Assembly: GCF_000416965.1 (NCBI RefSeq)
Contig: NZ_ATCL01000021.1
Location: 46,620-110,619, forward strand
Direction of reading: 5' to 3'
Length of the DNA stretch: 64,000 nt
Source: Exiguobacterium chiriqhucha RW-2
GTDB taxonomy: Bacteria > Bacillota > Bacilli > Exiguobacteriales > Exiguobacteriaceae
The notes beneath the pieces were generated by a model, which did not search any database, was not told where the DNA came from, and saw nothing but the letters and a program-made list of their open reading frames with translations. Every line of letters begins with the position of its first letter. The stretch's first letter is position 1. Below, in pieces: positions 8,913-16,829 of the stretch. A program made the position numbers and the translations under genes.

Positions 8913-9963
8913 ACTGTATATCGTCCCCCTCACGTTCAAACATCCGATTGTCACCGCCCACGCCGTGTTGACGACGAGACGGACGGCCATCCTCCGTCTG
9001 GAGACGGTCGACGGTGTTGTCGGCTACGGGGAAGGTGTCGCGTTCGAGACGCCATGGTATACGGCTGAGACCGTCCGCTCCGTCATCGATACGTCCGCTT
9101 TAATTATCCAACTGTTGAAAGGAATGACGTTGTCCGCCGCCTCGTTCGGTACCCATGTCAGCTCCATCATCGGCCACCCGATGGCGAAAGCGATGTGGGA
9201 GAGCGCTCTATGGGAAGTGGAAGCGGCCCGCGCGAATCAGACATTAAAACAATACGTCCAAGCCGGCGACACCGTGGCCTGTGGCCGGACCATCGGCATC
9301 GGTCTGCTCAGTCAAACATTGAACGCCATCGAGTCTGCGCTCGCGTCCGGATTCGACCGGATCAAGTTAAAAGCGTCCCCGCATGAACTACTCCCTGCGC
9401 TCGGCGAAATTCGGAACAATTTTCCGGACGCCCCGCTCATGATTGATTTGAACGGAAGTGGCTCCGAGCAACCGCTTGACTGGTTTGAGGCGTTAGATAC
9501 CTACCGTCTCTTGATGATTGAGCAGCCTTATCCGAGCACACATTGGGTCGAGACAGCAGACTTGCAGGCACGGCTCGCCACACCGATTTGTCTCGATGAA
9601 TCGATTAGCTCGGCTCAAGACGTGGCGACGATGCATCGACTTCGAGCCGGTCGCATCGTCAATATCAAACCGGCCCGCGTCGGCGGCTGGAGCGAGGCAC
9701 TCGCGATTCGCGATAGCGGCACCCCCTACTGGGTCGGTGGTATGTATGAGTCCTCCATCGGCCGTTATCACACGCTCTTATTCGCCTCAATGAGCGGAGC
9801 CGCCTACCCGGCCGATATGGCCGGGACGAGCGTTTACTTCGAGACCGATTTGCTCGATACCCCGCTCGAGGTCGAGAACGGACAGTTGATGCTTCCCGAT
9901 CAAGTCGCACCGGATTGGACGACAATCGAGCAACTGAGCGAACAGACGATTCGACTCCTGTAA
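8896..9963 (+). CDS. menC: o-succinylbenzoate synthase
   Basis: 355 residues, enolase-superfamily dehydratase that aromatises SHCHC to o-succinylbenzoate. The catalytic Lys motif IKLKAS is near residue 155. Metal ligands appear as MIDLNGS (Asp), MIEQPYP (Glu) and CLDESI (Asp), and the second Lys lies in NIKPARVGG. The ATG at 8896 has AAGGAGG upstream and lies within the last codons of menE (17-base overlap). It is the last gene of the operon and ends at a strong bidirectional terminator. Confidence 0.93.
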   Translation: MIRRAELYIVPLTFKHPIVTAHAVLTTRRTAILRLETVDGVVGYGEGVAFETPWYTAETVRSVIDTSALIIQLLKGMTLSAASFGTHVSSIIGHPMAKAMWESALWEVEAARANQTLKQYVQAGDTVACGRTIGIGLLSQTLNAIESALASGFDRIKLKASPHELLPALGEIRNNFPDAPLMIDLNGSGSEQPLDWFEALDTYRLLMIEQPYPSTHWVETADLQARLATPICLDESISSAQDVATMHRLRAGRIVNIKPARVGGWSEALAIRDSGTPYWVGGMYESSIGRYHTLLFASMSGAAYPADMAGTSVYFETDLLDTPLEVENGQLMLPDQVAPDWTTIEQLSEQTIRLL

Positions 9964-9974
9964 AAACTCCGCAA

Positions 9975-10007
9975 AAAAGGCGGCAGACCTCGCGTCTGCC
10001 GCCTTTT
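9975..10007. terminator. Bidirectional terminator, menC / map
   Basis: AAAAGGCGGCAGAC (9975-9988) pairs with 9994-10007, flanked by A- and T-runs, so it stops both convergent transcripts. Confidence 0.9.
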
Positions 10008-10012
10008 CATCG

Positions 10013-10762
10013 TTAACGGAATGTGCCCGTCAACACTTCATAGCCGTCTTTCGTGACGACGACCGTGTGCTCGAATTGAGAGACGAGGCTGTTGTTCGGG
10101 GTGAACAACGACCAGCCGTCTTCTTCCGATTGATAGACGATTTCGTCTTGCGTCGAGATGAACGTCTCGACGGCAATAACTTGACCTTCTTTCAAGATGT
10201 CGTTTTCTTCACGACTATAGTAGTTCGAGATCGTCTCCGGCTCCCCGTGAAGGGTGCGCCCAAGACCATGGCCCGCCAAGTTGCGGATGACCGTGAAGCC
10301 GTTCTTCCGGGCATCGGCATAAATCGCCTTGCCGATTTGGTTGACCTTGACGCCCGCCTTCACTTTACTGAGACCTGCTTCGAGCGAGGTCAATGATACT
10401 TCGACCAAACGCTCGTGTTTAGCCGATTTCGGCGTGCCCGCGATGACCGTACGCCCAGTGTCGGCATAGTAGCCATCCTTCACGGCCGATACATCGACGT
10501 TGACCACGTCCCCGTCTTGGATGACAAGGTCGCCCGGAATCCCGTGGGCTGCGACTTCATTGATGGAGATGCACGTGTAGCCTGGGAACTCATACATCGT
10601 AATCGGGGCCGAGGCGGCCCCTTCCGCTTCCAAAATACGTTGTCCAATCTCATCCAACTGTTTCGTCGTCATGCCCGGTTTGACCGCTTTCGCCATCTCG
10701 TCGCGCGCCAAGGCGACAATCCGTCCAATCTCACGCAATGCATCGTAATCATAATCTAACAT
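10013..10762 (-). CDS. map: Methionine aminopeptidase, type I
   Basis: 249 residues. It removes the initiator Met from nascent proteins. The dinuclear metal ligands are recognisable: Asp in VDVSAVKDGYYADTGRT (two Asp), His in AGHGLGRTLHGEP, Glu in VETFIS and Glu near the C-terminus in FEHTVVV. The family His that gates substrate is in EVAAHGIPG. The ATG at 10762 has GAGAGGG 7 bases upstream; an in-frame TTG five codons earlier is less likely. It follows the YkuI-like gene by 11 bases. Its length matches Bacillus Map1/MapA. Confidence 0.95.
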   Translation of the reverse strand: MLDYDYDALREIGRIVALARDEMAKAVKPGMTTKQLDEIGQRILEAEGAASAPITMYEFPGYTCISINEVAAHGIPGDLVIQDGDVVNVDVSAVKDGYYADTGRTVIAGTPKSAKHERLVEVSLTSLEAGLSKVKAGVKVNQIGKAIYADARKNGFTVIRNLAGHGLGRTLHGEPETISNYYSREENDILKEGQVIAVETFISTQDEIVYQSEEDGWSLFTPNNSLVSQFEHTVVVTKDGYEVLTGTFR

Positions 10763-10773
10763 CGTTTTCCCTC

Positions 10774-11958
10774 TCAATCTAATAGTCGATTTTGATATAA
10801 GAACTCTTCTGATAAATCCGCAAACAAGAACATGCCATCCGGTAACGGATAACTGAACGTCCGTGTCACTTCGTTCGAGCTGAAGTCACGATAATCCTCG
10901 GACAAGTAGCCTCGTCCGCGCACGTCCATCGCCGCCATCGTGCGAATGAAGTACGGCCGGAAACTCCAGTTATAGCCGCGATACGTATTGTCGACCGTCC
11001 AATTCGACTGCGCCTGATAGACGTTCGCGCTCGTCTGGAACCCGGTTTGGTCCGTCAAATAGTAACGGACGAACGTTCCTTCGAGTTTCGGCGCAATATG
11101 GAGCAACCATTCATCTTTTTTATCGCGCGACCACTTCCCGCTTTGGACGAGGTCGTGAATTTGTTTATGGAGTTCGAACTCAAGCTCATACAATCGCTTA
11201 ATCCGCTCTTGATCGTGCAAGAAAAATGACGGCACTTCTTGTGTCAAGACGCTCATGCCTTTCGCTTCGCGCGGCGGTGTCGCATCACCTTGACCAAGGA
11301 GTCCACCCATATAATAACGTCCGCCGTGACGCCACGCATAACGCAGCTGTCCGAGGTGATCAATCGATTTGTACAGGAGCGGTGCCCCGAGACGGGAAGC
11401 GATATATTCCATCGTCTGAAGCATTTGCGGATACGTGACCGATAACGTCTTCTTCTCGACCATCGTCGCCAAATCGACGAGTAGCATCTCAGGCGCCACC
11501 GTCATGATATCTTCAATGCTTGTCGACTCAGCGAAGTCGAGCGCGACTTTGACACCGGACGAACGATAATATTGGACGACTCGCGACAAACGTGACACGT
11601 CGACGAGATCGGTCCCTTGAAGCGTCACATAAATGCGATGGAGCGGGAAGTTCAACTCCCGCAGCGGGGCCAAAAACGCCTCGCCGCCTTGATCGAGAAT
11701 CCATTCCGACCGACATCGGAACGTGACGAATTGCGTTTCGTCCCGCAACTGTTCGGCCGCAAGACGCTCCATTCGTTTAGCGATATCGAGCTGGTACTCA
11801 AGCGGAACGTCATCGTCATAAAAGAAAGGCGTGAGCGACTCGCCCCTGAACTGCCCATGCACCATATACCCCTCTACTTGAAAGGTAGCAGCCCCGAGAA
11901 TCGGTTCAAATGTCACTTCGACTTCCTCTGGGTTCATCATCACATCCACTGCATCCAC
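10774..11958 (-). CDS. YkuI-like protein: degenerate EAL domain plus PAS-like C-terminal domain
   Basis: About 394 residues from the GTG at 11958, which follows GAGGTGA at good spacing; the open frame extends to 11988. The layout matches Bacillus YkuI: an EAL-fold domain (about residues 15-245), a helical linker, then a PAS/Cache-like domain (about 265-390) with NWSFRPYF and RTFSYPLPDGMFLFADL. The EAL signature is broken. The position of the catalytic Glu reads GYMVHG, and the metal-binding Asp pair motif reads LDFAES. It is therefore probably not a c-di-GMP phosphodiesterase, but it may still bind the nucleotide, as YkuI does. It is upstream of map with an 11-base gap. Confidence 0.8.
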   Translation of the reverse strand: MDAVDVMMNPEEVEVTFEPILGAATFQVEGYMVHGQFRGESLTPFFYDDDVPLEYQLDIAKRMERLAAEQLRDETQFVTFRCRSEWILDQGGEAFLAPLRELNFPLHRIYVTLQGTDLVDVSRLSRVVQYYRSSGVKVALDFAESTSIEDIMTVAPEMLLVDLATMVEKKTLSVTYPQMLQTMEYIASRLGAPLLYKSIDHLGQLRYAWRHGGRYYMGGLLGQGDATPPREAKGMSVLTQEVPSFFLHDQERIKRLYELEFELHKQIHDLVQSGKWSRDKKDEWLLHIAPKLEGTFVRYYLTDQTGFQTSANVYQAQSNWTVDNTYRGYNWSFRPYFIRTMAAMDVRGRGYLSEDYRDFSSNEVTRTFSYPLPDGMFLFADLSEEFLYQNRLLD

Positions 11959-11991
11959 CTTGATCACCTCGTCTTTTTTTCTAAACACGAA

Positions 11992-12013
11992 AGCGAGCTG
12001 GGCTCAGCTCGCT
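11992..12013 (-). terminator. Hairpin between the small membrane gene and the YkuI-like gene
   Basis: AGCGAGCT (11992-11999) pairs with 12006-12013 around a 6-base loop and spans the stop codon of the 12004 gene. The U-tract is poor, so it may be a weak terminator or an mRNA-stability element rather than a full stop. Confidence 0.4.
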
Positions 12014-12255
12014 CGTGTATGCACATACATATAGGCACCGAAACAAGCAATGAAATATACGATACTCATCACACCGTACCCGATTCCCATCTTCCCACCG
12101 ACGCCGATGGCCATCACCAGCCAAATCATGGCGCCGAACAGGAGCGTGGCGACCGGGATATATCGGAAATTCGGACGCTCGGTCCGCGTTATAATCGGTT
12201 TCAAAGCCAGGACGCACGCCAATAGTATGACGAGACCAAAACCTAGTTCAATCAT
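12004..12255 (-). CDS. Small membrane protein, function unknown
   Basis: 83 residues from the ATG at 12255, chosen because GAGGTG lies 7 bases upstream; an ATG at 12270 overlaps that SD. Three hydrophobic segments (about residues 3-20, 33-53 and 58-76) with short charged loops predict a three-helix membrane protein with little outside the bilayer. I do not recognise a family. It lies 46 bases upstream of the YkuI-like gene's GTG with a hairpin between them. Confidence 0.65.
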   Translation of the reverse strand: MIELGFGLVILLACVLALKPIITRTERPNFRYIPVATLLFGAMIWLVMAIGVGGKMGIGYGVMSIVYFIACFGAYMYVHTRAS

Positions 12256-12306
12256 CCGTTGACACCTCATTTTTCTGTCTCTACTCGTTTAGTGTAGCAT
12301 GACACC

Positions 12307-12346
12307 AAAAAAAAAACCGCAAATCCACTTAGGGAGATGCGGTTTT
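12307..12346 (-). terminator. Terminator of cshA
   Basis: AAAACCGCA (12313-12321) pairs with TGCGGTTTT (12338-12346). On the minus strand the stem is followed by ten U residues, directly downstream of the cshA stop. Confidence 0.85.
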
Positions 12347-12356
12347 GGGTTATTGA

Positions 12357-13865
12357 TTAGTCACGCGGACGGCGTGGGCCACGGTCGTCTGAACGACGAC
12401 GGTCTTCTCCACCCGTGCGTTTGCCACGGTATCCACCGCCGCCACCGCTGCGTCCACCACGGTCACCGCCGCCACGACGTTCGCCGCCGCCACTGCGATT
12501 TCCACGGTATCCACCACGGTCGTTGCGTCCACCTTGACGTTTGACGCGAACTGGTTCTGCATACGAGATTTCAACCGGAGTTGAATCTGGCTCTTTCGTC
12601 AATCCACGAAGTGCCGCTGCGAGAAGCTCGACTGCTTCGTACTCTTCAAGAAGCTCAGTCGCAAGTTGCGTGTAAGCTTTGAAGTCGCCCGCTTGTACAC
12701 GTTCGATCAAATCTTCAGCCGATTGCTTTTGGTTGCCCTCAAGCACTTCTGCGATTGTCGGAACGTGACGACGGTTCATCTTCTTGTTTGTTACGCGTTC
12801 GATTGCTTTGACTTGACCGAATTCACGTGGCGTGATGAACGTAAGAGCTGTACCTGTTTTACCAGCACGGCCTGTACGTCCGATACGGTGCACGTAGCTT
12901 TCCGGGTCTTGTGGGACGTCAAAGTTGTAAACGTGTGTAACGCCTGTGATATCAAGACCACGTGCCGCTACGTCTGTTGCGACCAAGATGTCAATCGTGC
13001 TGTTTTTGAAGCGACGAATGACTTGGTCACGTTTTGATTGCGTTAAGTCACCGTGAAGACCATCAGCCGTGTAACCACGTTTGATAAGTGCTTCTGTCAC
13101 TTCGTCAACACGTTTCTTCGTACGAGCGAAGATGATGCTGAGTTCTGGTGAGTCGATGTCGATCAAACGGCAAAGCGTATCGAATTTTTGGCCTTCGCGC
13201 AATTCGAGGAATTGTTGGTTGATGTTCTCAACTGTCATTTCCTTCGCTTTGACTTTGATGATTGTCGGCGACTTCATGAAGCGCTCAGCAATCTTCTTGA
13301 TTTGTGGTGGCATTGTTGCAGAGAAGAGAAGCGTTTGACGTTCAGCCGGAAGGCCTTTCAAAATCATCTCGATATCTTCAACGAAGCCCATGTTGAGCAT
13401 TTCATCTGCCTCATCCAAGATCACTGTTTGGATCTCGTCGAGTTTGATCGTCTTGCGTTTCATGTGGTCCATGAGACGTCCAGGTGTCGCAACGACGATT
13501 TGTGGGTTCTTTTTCAAACCACGGATTTGGCGGTCGATTTGTTGGCCACCGTATACTGGAAGTGCGTAAACGCGCTTCGCTTCACCAATTTTGTTCAATT
13601 CTTCTGCAACTTGAATCGCAAGTTCACGTGTCGGTGCAAGAACAAGTGCTTGGACTTGACGTGCCTTTGTATCGATTCGCTCAATTGTCGGAATACCGAA
13701 AGCTGCTGTTTTCCCTGTACCTGTTTGCGCTTGACCTAATACGTCCACTCCTGTGAGTGCGACAGGAATTGTCTCAGCTTGGATCGGTGTAGCTTCTTCG
13801 AAGCCCATTTTGAGTACACCTTTTACTAATACTTCACTTAACTGTAAATCTTGGAATTTTGTCAA
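12357..13865 (-). CDS. cshA: DEAD-box ATP-dependent RNA helicase CshA
   Basis: 502 residues from a TTG start. The motif order is complete: Q-motif ([10 protein letters not shown]), motif [23 protein letters not shown], and the C-terminal [10 protein letters not shown]. After residue 430 comes a low-complexity Arg/Gly tail rich in RGG and GGG, typical of the RNA-binding end of CshA. The family acts in mRNA turnover, ribosome assembly and cold adaptation. The TTG at 13865 is preceded by AAAAAAGGAG at correct spacing, and its N-terminus TKFQDLQLS aligns with CshA. An ATG at 13886 lacks an SD. A terminator-like hairpin lies in the leader. Confidence 0.93.
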   Translation of the reverse strand: MTKFQDLQLSEVLVKGVLKMGFEEATPIQAETIPVALTGVDVLGQAQTGTGKTAAFGIPTIERIDTKARQVQALVLAPTRELAIQVAEELNKIGEAKRVYALPVYGGQQIDRQIRGLKKNPQIVVATPGRLMDHMKRKTIKLDEIQTVILDEADEMLNMGFVEDIEMILKGLPAERQTLLFSATMPPQIKKIAERFMKSPTIIKVKAKEMTVENINQQFLELREGQKFDTLCRLIDIDSPELSIIFARTKKRVDEVTEALIKRGYTADGLHGDLTQSKRDQVIRRFKNSTIDILVATDVAARGLDITGVTHVYNFDVPQDPESYVHRIGRTGRAGKTGTALTFITPREFGQVKAIERVTNKKMNRRHVPTIAEVLEGNQKQSAEDLIERVQAGDFKAYTQLATELLEEYEAVELLAAALRGLTKEPDSTPVEISYAEPVRVKRQGGRNDRGGYRGNRSGGGERRGGGDRGGRSGGGGGYRGKRTGGEDRRRSDDRGPRRPRD

Positions 13866-13889
13866 ATTATATTCTCCTTTTTTCATACA

Positions 13890-13924
13890 AAAAACGTCTG
13901 AGGTTTAGTTCTACAGACGTTTTT
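13890..13924 (-). promoter_or_regulatory. Terminator-like hairpin in the cshA leader
   Basis: AAAAACGTCTG (13890-13900) pairs perfectly with CAGACGTTTTT (13914-13924), 11 bp with a 13-base loop. On the cshA strand it is followed by U residues and lies about 25 bases before the start codon. A candidate -10 TATAGT is at 13954-13959, which would put the hairpin inside an 80-base leader. It could attenuate transcription or respond to the helicase itself. Confidence 0.6.
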
Positions 13925-14028
13925 ACAATGTTTCCTCGTAGTCAACTCTTACTACTATAACGCATTTGTTTCTAAAATGAAAGAAATACATTCTAAAACT
14001 TTTTATAGCCACCTGGACATGAGTTATC

Positions 14029-14880
14029 TTATTTCAATTTATAGCCATTGTCGAGTTTTTCAACTTGCTTTTCTTTCAGCAGTTTCCCGAGCGCCCGTTT
14101 GAACGCTGCTTTACTCATCCCGAACTCACGATCAATCACATCCGGCGCCGTCTTGTCGCCGTAAGGCATTTGGCCGCCGCGCTCTTCAATGTAGGCACGG
14201 ATACTTTCCGCATCCGGGTCGATCGCCTCATAGGCCCGAGGTTTCATTGAGACGAGGACCGTCCCGTCTTGCTTCACTTGTGTCACGCGCACCGTCAATT
14301 GCTCACCGAGGCGCGGCCAACGTGTCATCTCTGCTTCATGTAGGAAGCCAAGCGACTCGTTCTCGACCCAGACGTTCACACCGACGTCGCGTCGATTGAC
14401 GACGATCGCCTGCACATCTTGGTTGCCCCACTCTTCTTTGGCGGGACGCGCCAATAAGTTCAAGTACGCATAATGAGCCGGTTCGCCGAGGAGGCGGCTC
14501 TTTTGGTCGTACTTGAGACGAATGCATAGCTTGTCTCCTTCTTTCGGCCAATACGACCGGTTCTCAGGAAGATCATCTAATGAGACGAGTACATCTTTTT
14601 GAATCCCGATATTGACGAACACACCTGTGTTATACCGGACCCCTGTCACTTCATACCATTCATAGTCATCGAACGTGACACTAGGAATCGTCATCGTCGA
14701 AGCGAGACGTCCTTCCGAGTCGTGATAAAGGAAGACGCGTACCGTCTGTCCGACCGCAACTTCTTCTGTTTGTTCTTTTCGATGAAGGAGTACCTCTTCG
14801 CGACCGTTACCGATAAACACTCCAAAATCAGCTGAACGTTCCGCGACCAAGTCTACTACTTCTCCTGCACGTAATGCCAT
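14029..14880 (-). CDS. cvfB: CvfB/YitL family RNA-binding protein (S1 domains plus winged helix)
   Basis: 283 residues from the ATG at 14880 (GGATG upstream); an ATG at 14901 would add seven residues without an SD. Three S1-like beta-barrel segments are visible (about 1-60, 65-130 and 145-215), with typical strings such as GVFVNIGIQKDVLVSL and GVNVWVENESLGFLH. A C-terminal winged helix follows (about 220-283, FGMSKAAFKRALGKLLKE). CvfB binds RNA and affects virulence-factor expression in staphylococci; its exact role is not settled. It is monocistronic, upstream of cshA. Confidence 0.85.
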   Translation of the reverse strand: MALRAGEVVDLVAERSADFGVFIGNGREEVLLHRKEQTEEVAVGQTVRVFLYHDSEGRLASTMTIPSVTFDDYEWYEVTGVRYNTGVFVNIGIQKDVLVSLDDLPENRSYWPKEGDKLCIRLKYDQKSRLLGEPAHYAYLNLLARPAKEEWGNQDVQAIVVNRRDVGVNVWVENESLGFLHEAEMTRWPRLGEQLTVRVTQVKQDGTVLVSMKPRAYEAIDPDAESIRAYIEERGGQMPYGDKTAPDVIDREFGMSKAAFKRALGKLLKEKQVEKLDNGYKLK

Positions 14881-15060
14881 ACAATCCACATCCTTTTTCA
14901 TCTATTACTGTCAGTATACCTACCTACACACGTTCCTAATCATATCATGTTCGATTTCATTGCTCCGCTTAATTGTGTCTAAATTGTGAACGAGAGACGA
15001 AGACGCATATGACCGATTGGCGAGCATTCTAACGTCTTTATTTCAAATTTTGTGACAATT

Positions 15061-15111
15061 TTGTGAACGTGCATTTTCCATCTAGTATCCACATTTTGAA
15101 AACGTTATTAT
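15061..15111 (+). promoter_or_regulatory. Candidate promoter and cre-like site before the 49-aa gene
   Basis: TTGTGA (15061-15066), 16 bases, then TAGTAT (15083-15088) has sigma-A form. Just downstream, TTGAAAACGTTATTAT (15096-15111) matches the cre consensus at 13 of 14 defined positions, so CcpA could block the transcript. The rest of the 288-base gap after cvfB (14881-15168) is AT-rich and shows no other structure to me. Confidence 0.35.
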
Positions 15112-15168
15112 TAAGGAAGTGTTGTTTAACGAATTAGGTTTCAGCCATGGCCGAACGGGGGATAATAA

Positions 15169-15318
15169 ATGTTTGATGTTCAATCTCGATCATTTGCGAA
15201 GCGCTTTATGAAAGGCTTATTGATTGCTTTCTTCGCGCTACTCGCTTCACTTAGCTTCATTTTCTCAAACGGAGTCGATACAAACGTATCTTCATCCGTC
15301 ACGATGGTCCAAGAGTAA
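15169..15318 (+). CDS. Small single-span membrane or secreted protein (49 aa)
   Basis: ATG at 15169 with CGGGGGAT upstream, stop TAA at 15316-15318, giving 49 residues. The N-terminus is basic (RSFAKRFMKG), followed by one hydrophobic helix (about residues 17-33, LLIAFFALLASLSFIF) and a short polar tail rich in Ser/Val. It has its own candidate promoter and a strong terminator right after the stop, so it looks like a true independent small gene. I recognise no family. It could be a membrane-embedded small protein or a secreted peptide after signal cleavage. Confidence 0.6.
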   Translation: MFDVQSRSFAKRFMKGLLIAFFALLASLSFIFSNGVDTNVSSSVTMVQE

Positions 15319-15348
15319 ACGCCCTCTCCTGACAGAAGGCGTTTTTTT
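15317..15348 (+). terminator. Terminator of the 49-aa gene
   Basis: AAACGCC (15317-15323) pairs with GGCGTTT (15338-15344), followed by a run of seven T. It begins at the stop codon. Confidence 0.85.
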
Positions 15349-15446
15349 GTTTTGTTCCGACAAAAAAAGGGATTTTTTGTGCAGCTGTCGAACGAACATA
15401 ACGTTCGGCTTTTACTATTGAATCATCTGGGAAGGGAGAGCCACTC

Positions 15447-15689
15447 ATGCTATTTTATTTTCTCACCACGATTCTTTCGGTCGTCGGTTTGTCCGTCTCG
15501 CTCCAAACCGGTTTTTTCAAAGACCCGATCGGTACATTCCTGTTCGCCGTATTGCTCGCCATGGGCTTATCTTCATTTAAACAGTTAGTCGCACAAACGA
15601 ACGTCTTATTGATTGAACGCCGCAACCAGAAAAAAATCAAACGCATCGTGGCACGTATGCATTCAAGTACACGTAAACGTTCTACATAA
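15447..15689 (+). CDS. Small two-helix membrane protein, unknown function
   Basis: 80 residues; ATG with GGGAAGGGAG upstream. Two hydrophobic segments (about 1-22 and 28-46) are followed by a strongly basic C-terminal tail (ERRNQKKIKRIVARMHSSTRKR), which may bind lipid head groups, RNA or DNA. No family recognised. It sits alone between two other small genes in the same orientation. Confidence 0.6.
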   Translation: MLFYFLTTILSVVGLSVSLQTGFFKDPIGTFLFAVLLAMGLSSFKQLVAQTNVLLIERRNQKKIKRIVARMHSSTRKRST

Positions 15690-15772
15690 CACTCGTCTTC
15701 ACCCTCCACTTTTGTTATTCTATTGTAGACAGAGAGCAAAACGGACTCAACCCGTAGGAGGCACAAACACGT

Positions 15773-16033
15773 ATGAATGAAATCCCTTTATCGAACGAAT
15801 GGCTATTACGTTATTCACCTGTCATGGAGCTATGGCTGAAAGAAGACGGCATCTTGCTCGTCGACGATGACAACCGGATTCGACTCACCCTCGAAATCAG
15901 CACTGATCACGTCATGCAGTTCAAGAGCATCGATCAAGACGGGGCTTACTTTGCCGTGGACCCGGTGAATAAACGAATCACGTTCGAACTCGAGGAAGAA
16001 GAAGAGGAAAGCGAATCTCGCTTCTGGGAATAA
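15773..16033 (+). CDS. Hypothetical acidic protein (86 aa)
   Basis: 86 residues, start ATG preceded by GTAGGAGGC. No signal peptide or membrane segment. The middle looks like alternating beta strands (GILLVDDDNRIRLTLEI, GAYFAVDPVNKRITFEL), and the C-terminus has an unbroken Glu run (ELEEEEEESES). Likely a small cytosolic protein; function unknown. A weak terminator-like hairpin follows. Confidence 0.6.
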   Translation: MNEIPLSNEWLLRYSPVMELWLKEDGILLVDDDNRIRLTLEISTDHVMQFKSIDQDGAYFAVDPVNKRITFELEEEEEESESRFWE

Positions 16034-16044
16034 GGATTCATGCC

Positions 16045-16082
16045 GAAGAGTCGGATTCTCGCTTAGAGAAGAAGACTCTTTC
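16045..16082 (+). terminator. Weak terminator after the 86-aa gene
   Basis: AAGAGTC (16046-16052) pairs with GACTCTT (16074-16080), with an inner TTCTC/GAGAA pairing, then a short T-rich run. Confidence 0.5.
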
Positions 16083-16127
16083 TTCGTGTCCAGACTAACA
16101 GTTGTACGATTGAAAGGAGAATGACTC

Positions 16128-16829
16128 ATGATCCGCACCGCCATCTGGTTTATCACCTTTTTTGCCGTCTTACCGCTGACGCTTCCGTTCTATCCGAAAG
16201 CGAAACGGCTGACGCCGCCCGAACGTTACGCGTACGTTCAAACCGTCGCCTATACATGGGCAAGCTTTCTACTCCGGATTGCCGGCGCTCGCGTCCGCGT
16301 TCATGGCCAAGAGAACATTCCGAATGAACCGGTCGTCTACGTCGCGAACCACCAAGGGAACTTCGATGTCCCGATCATGATCACGGCGACGAAACATCCG
16401 AAAGCGTTCATCTCAAAAATCGAAGTTCAAAAGTTCCCAATCATCCCACGTTGGATGGAACTAATGGGTTGTATCTTCATCGACCGCAGCGACCGCCGCC
16501 AGTCGATTAAAGCCATCCGCTCCGGCGTCGAGACGATTCAATCCGGCCAATCGATTATCGTCTTCCCGGAAGGCACCCGCTCGAAAGGCGGGCCGATTAA
16601 AGAGTTTAAAGCCGGCAGCCTGACGCTCGCCACATCAAGTGGCGCCAAGATTGTCCCGGTTGCCATCAAAGGCAGTCATCATTTGCTCGAAACGAAAAAC
16701 CGCATCACCCCTGGGACGGTCGACGTCACCTTTTTACCGGTCATCGATCCGGCCGACGTCCCGAACAAAGAAATTGCCGCGCTTGCGGAGACGATGATTC
16801 GCCGCGTTGTTGAAGGAGAAGAATCATGA
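16128..16829 (+). CDS. plsC: 1-acyl-sn-glycerol-3-phosphate acyltransferase
   Basis: 233 residues. It makes phosphatidic acid at the membrane. Acyltransferase motifs are clear: NHQGNFD (HX4D) near residue 79, the FIDRSDRRQS substrate-binding segment near 120, and FPEGTRSKGG near 145. A hydrophobic N-terminal segment anchors it. The start has GAAAGGAGA upstream. It overlaps the following ABC-F gene by 4 bases (ATGA), so the two are translated as a pair. Confidence 0.92.
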   Translation: MIRTAIWFITFFAVLPLTLPFYPKAKRLTPPERYAYVQTVAYTWASFLLRIAGARVRVHGQENIPNEPVVYVANHQGNFDVPIMITATKHPKAFISKIEVQKFPIIPRWMELMGCIFIDRSDRRQSIKAIRSGVETIQSGQSIIVFPEGTRSKGGPIKEFKAGSLTLATSSGAKIVPVAIKGSHHLLETKNRITPGTVDVTFLPVIDPADVPNKEIAALAETMIRRVVEGEES

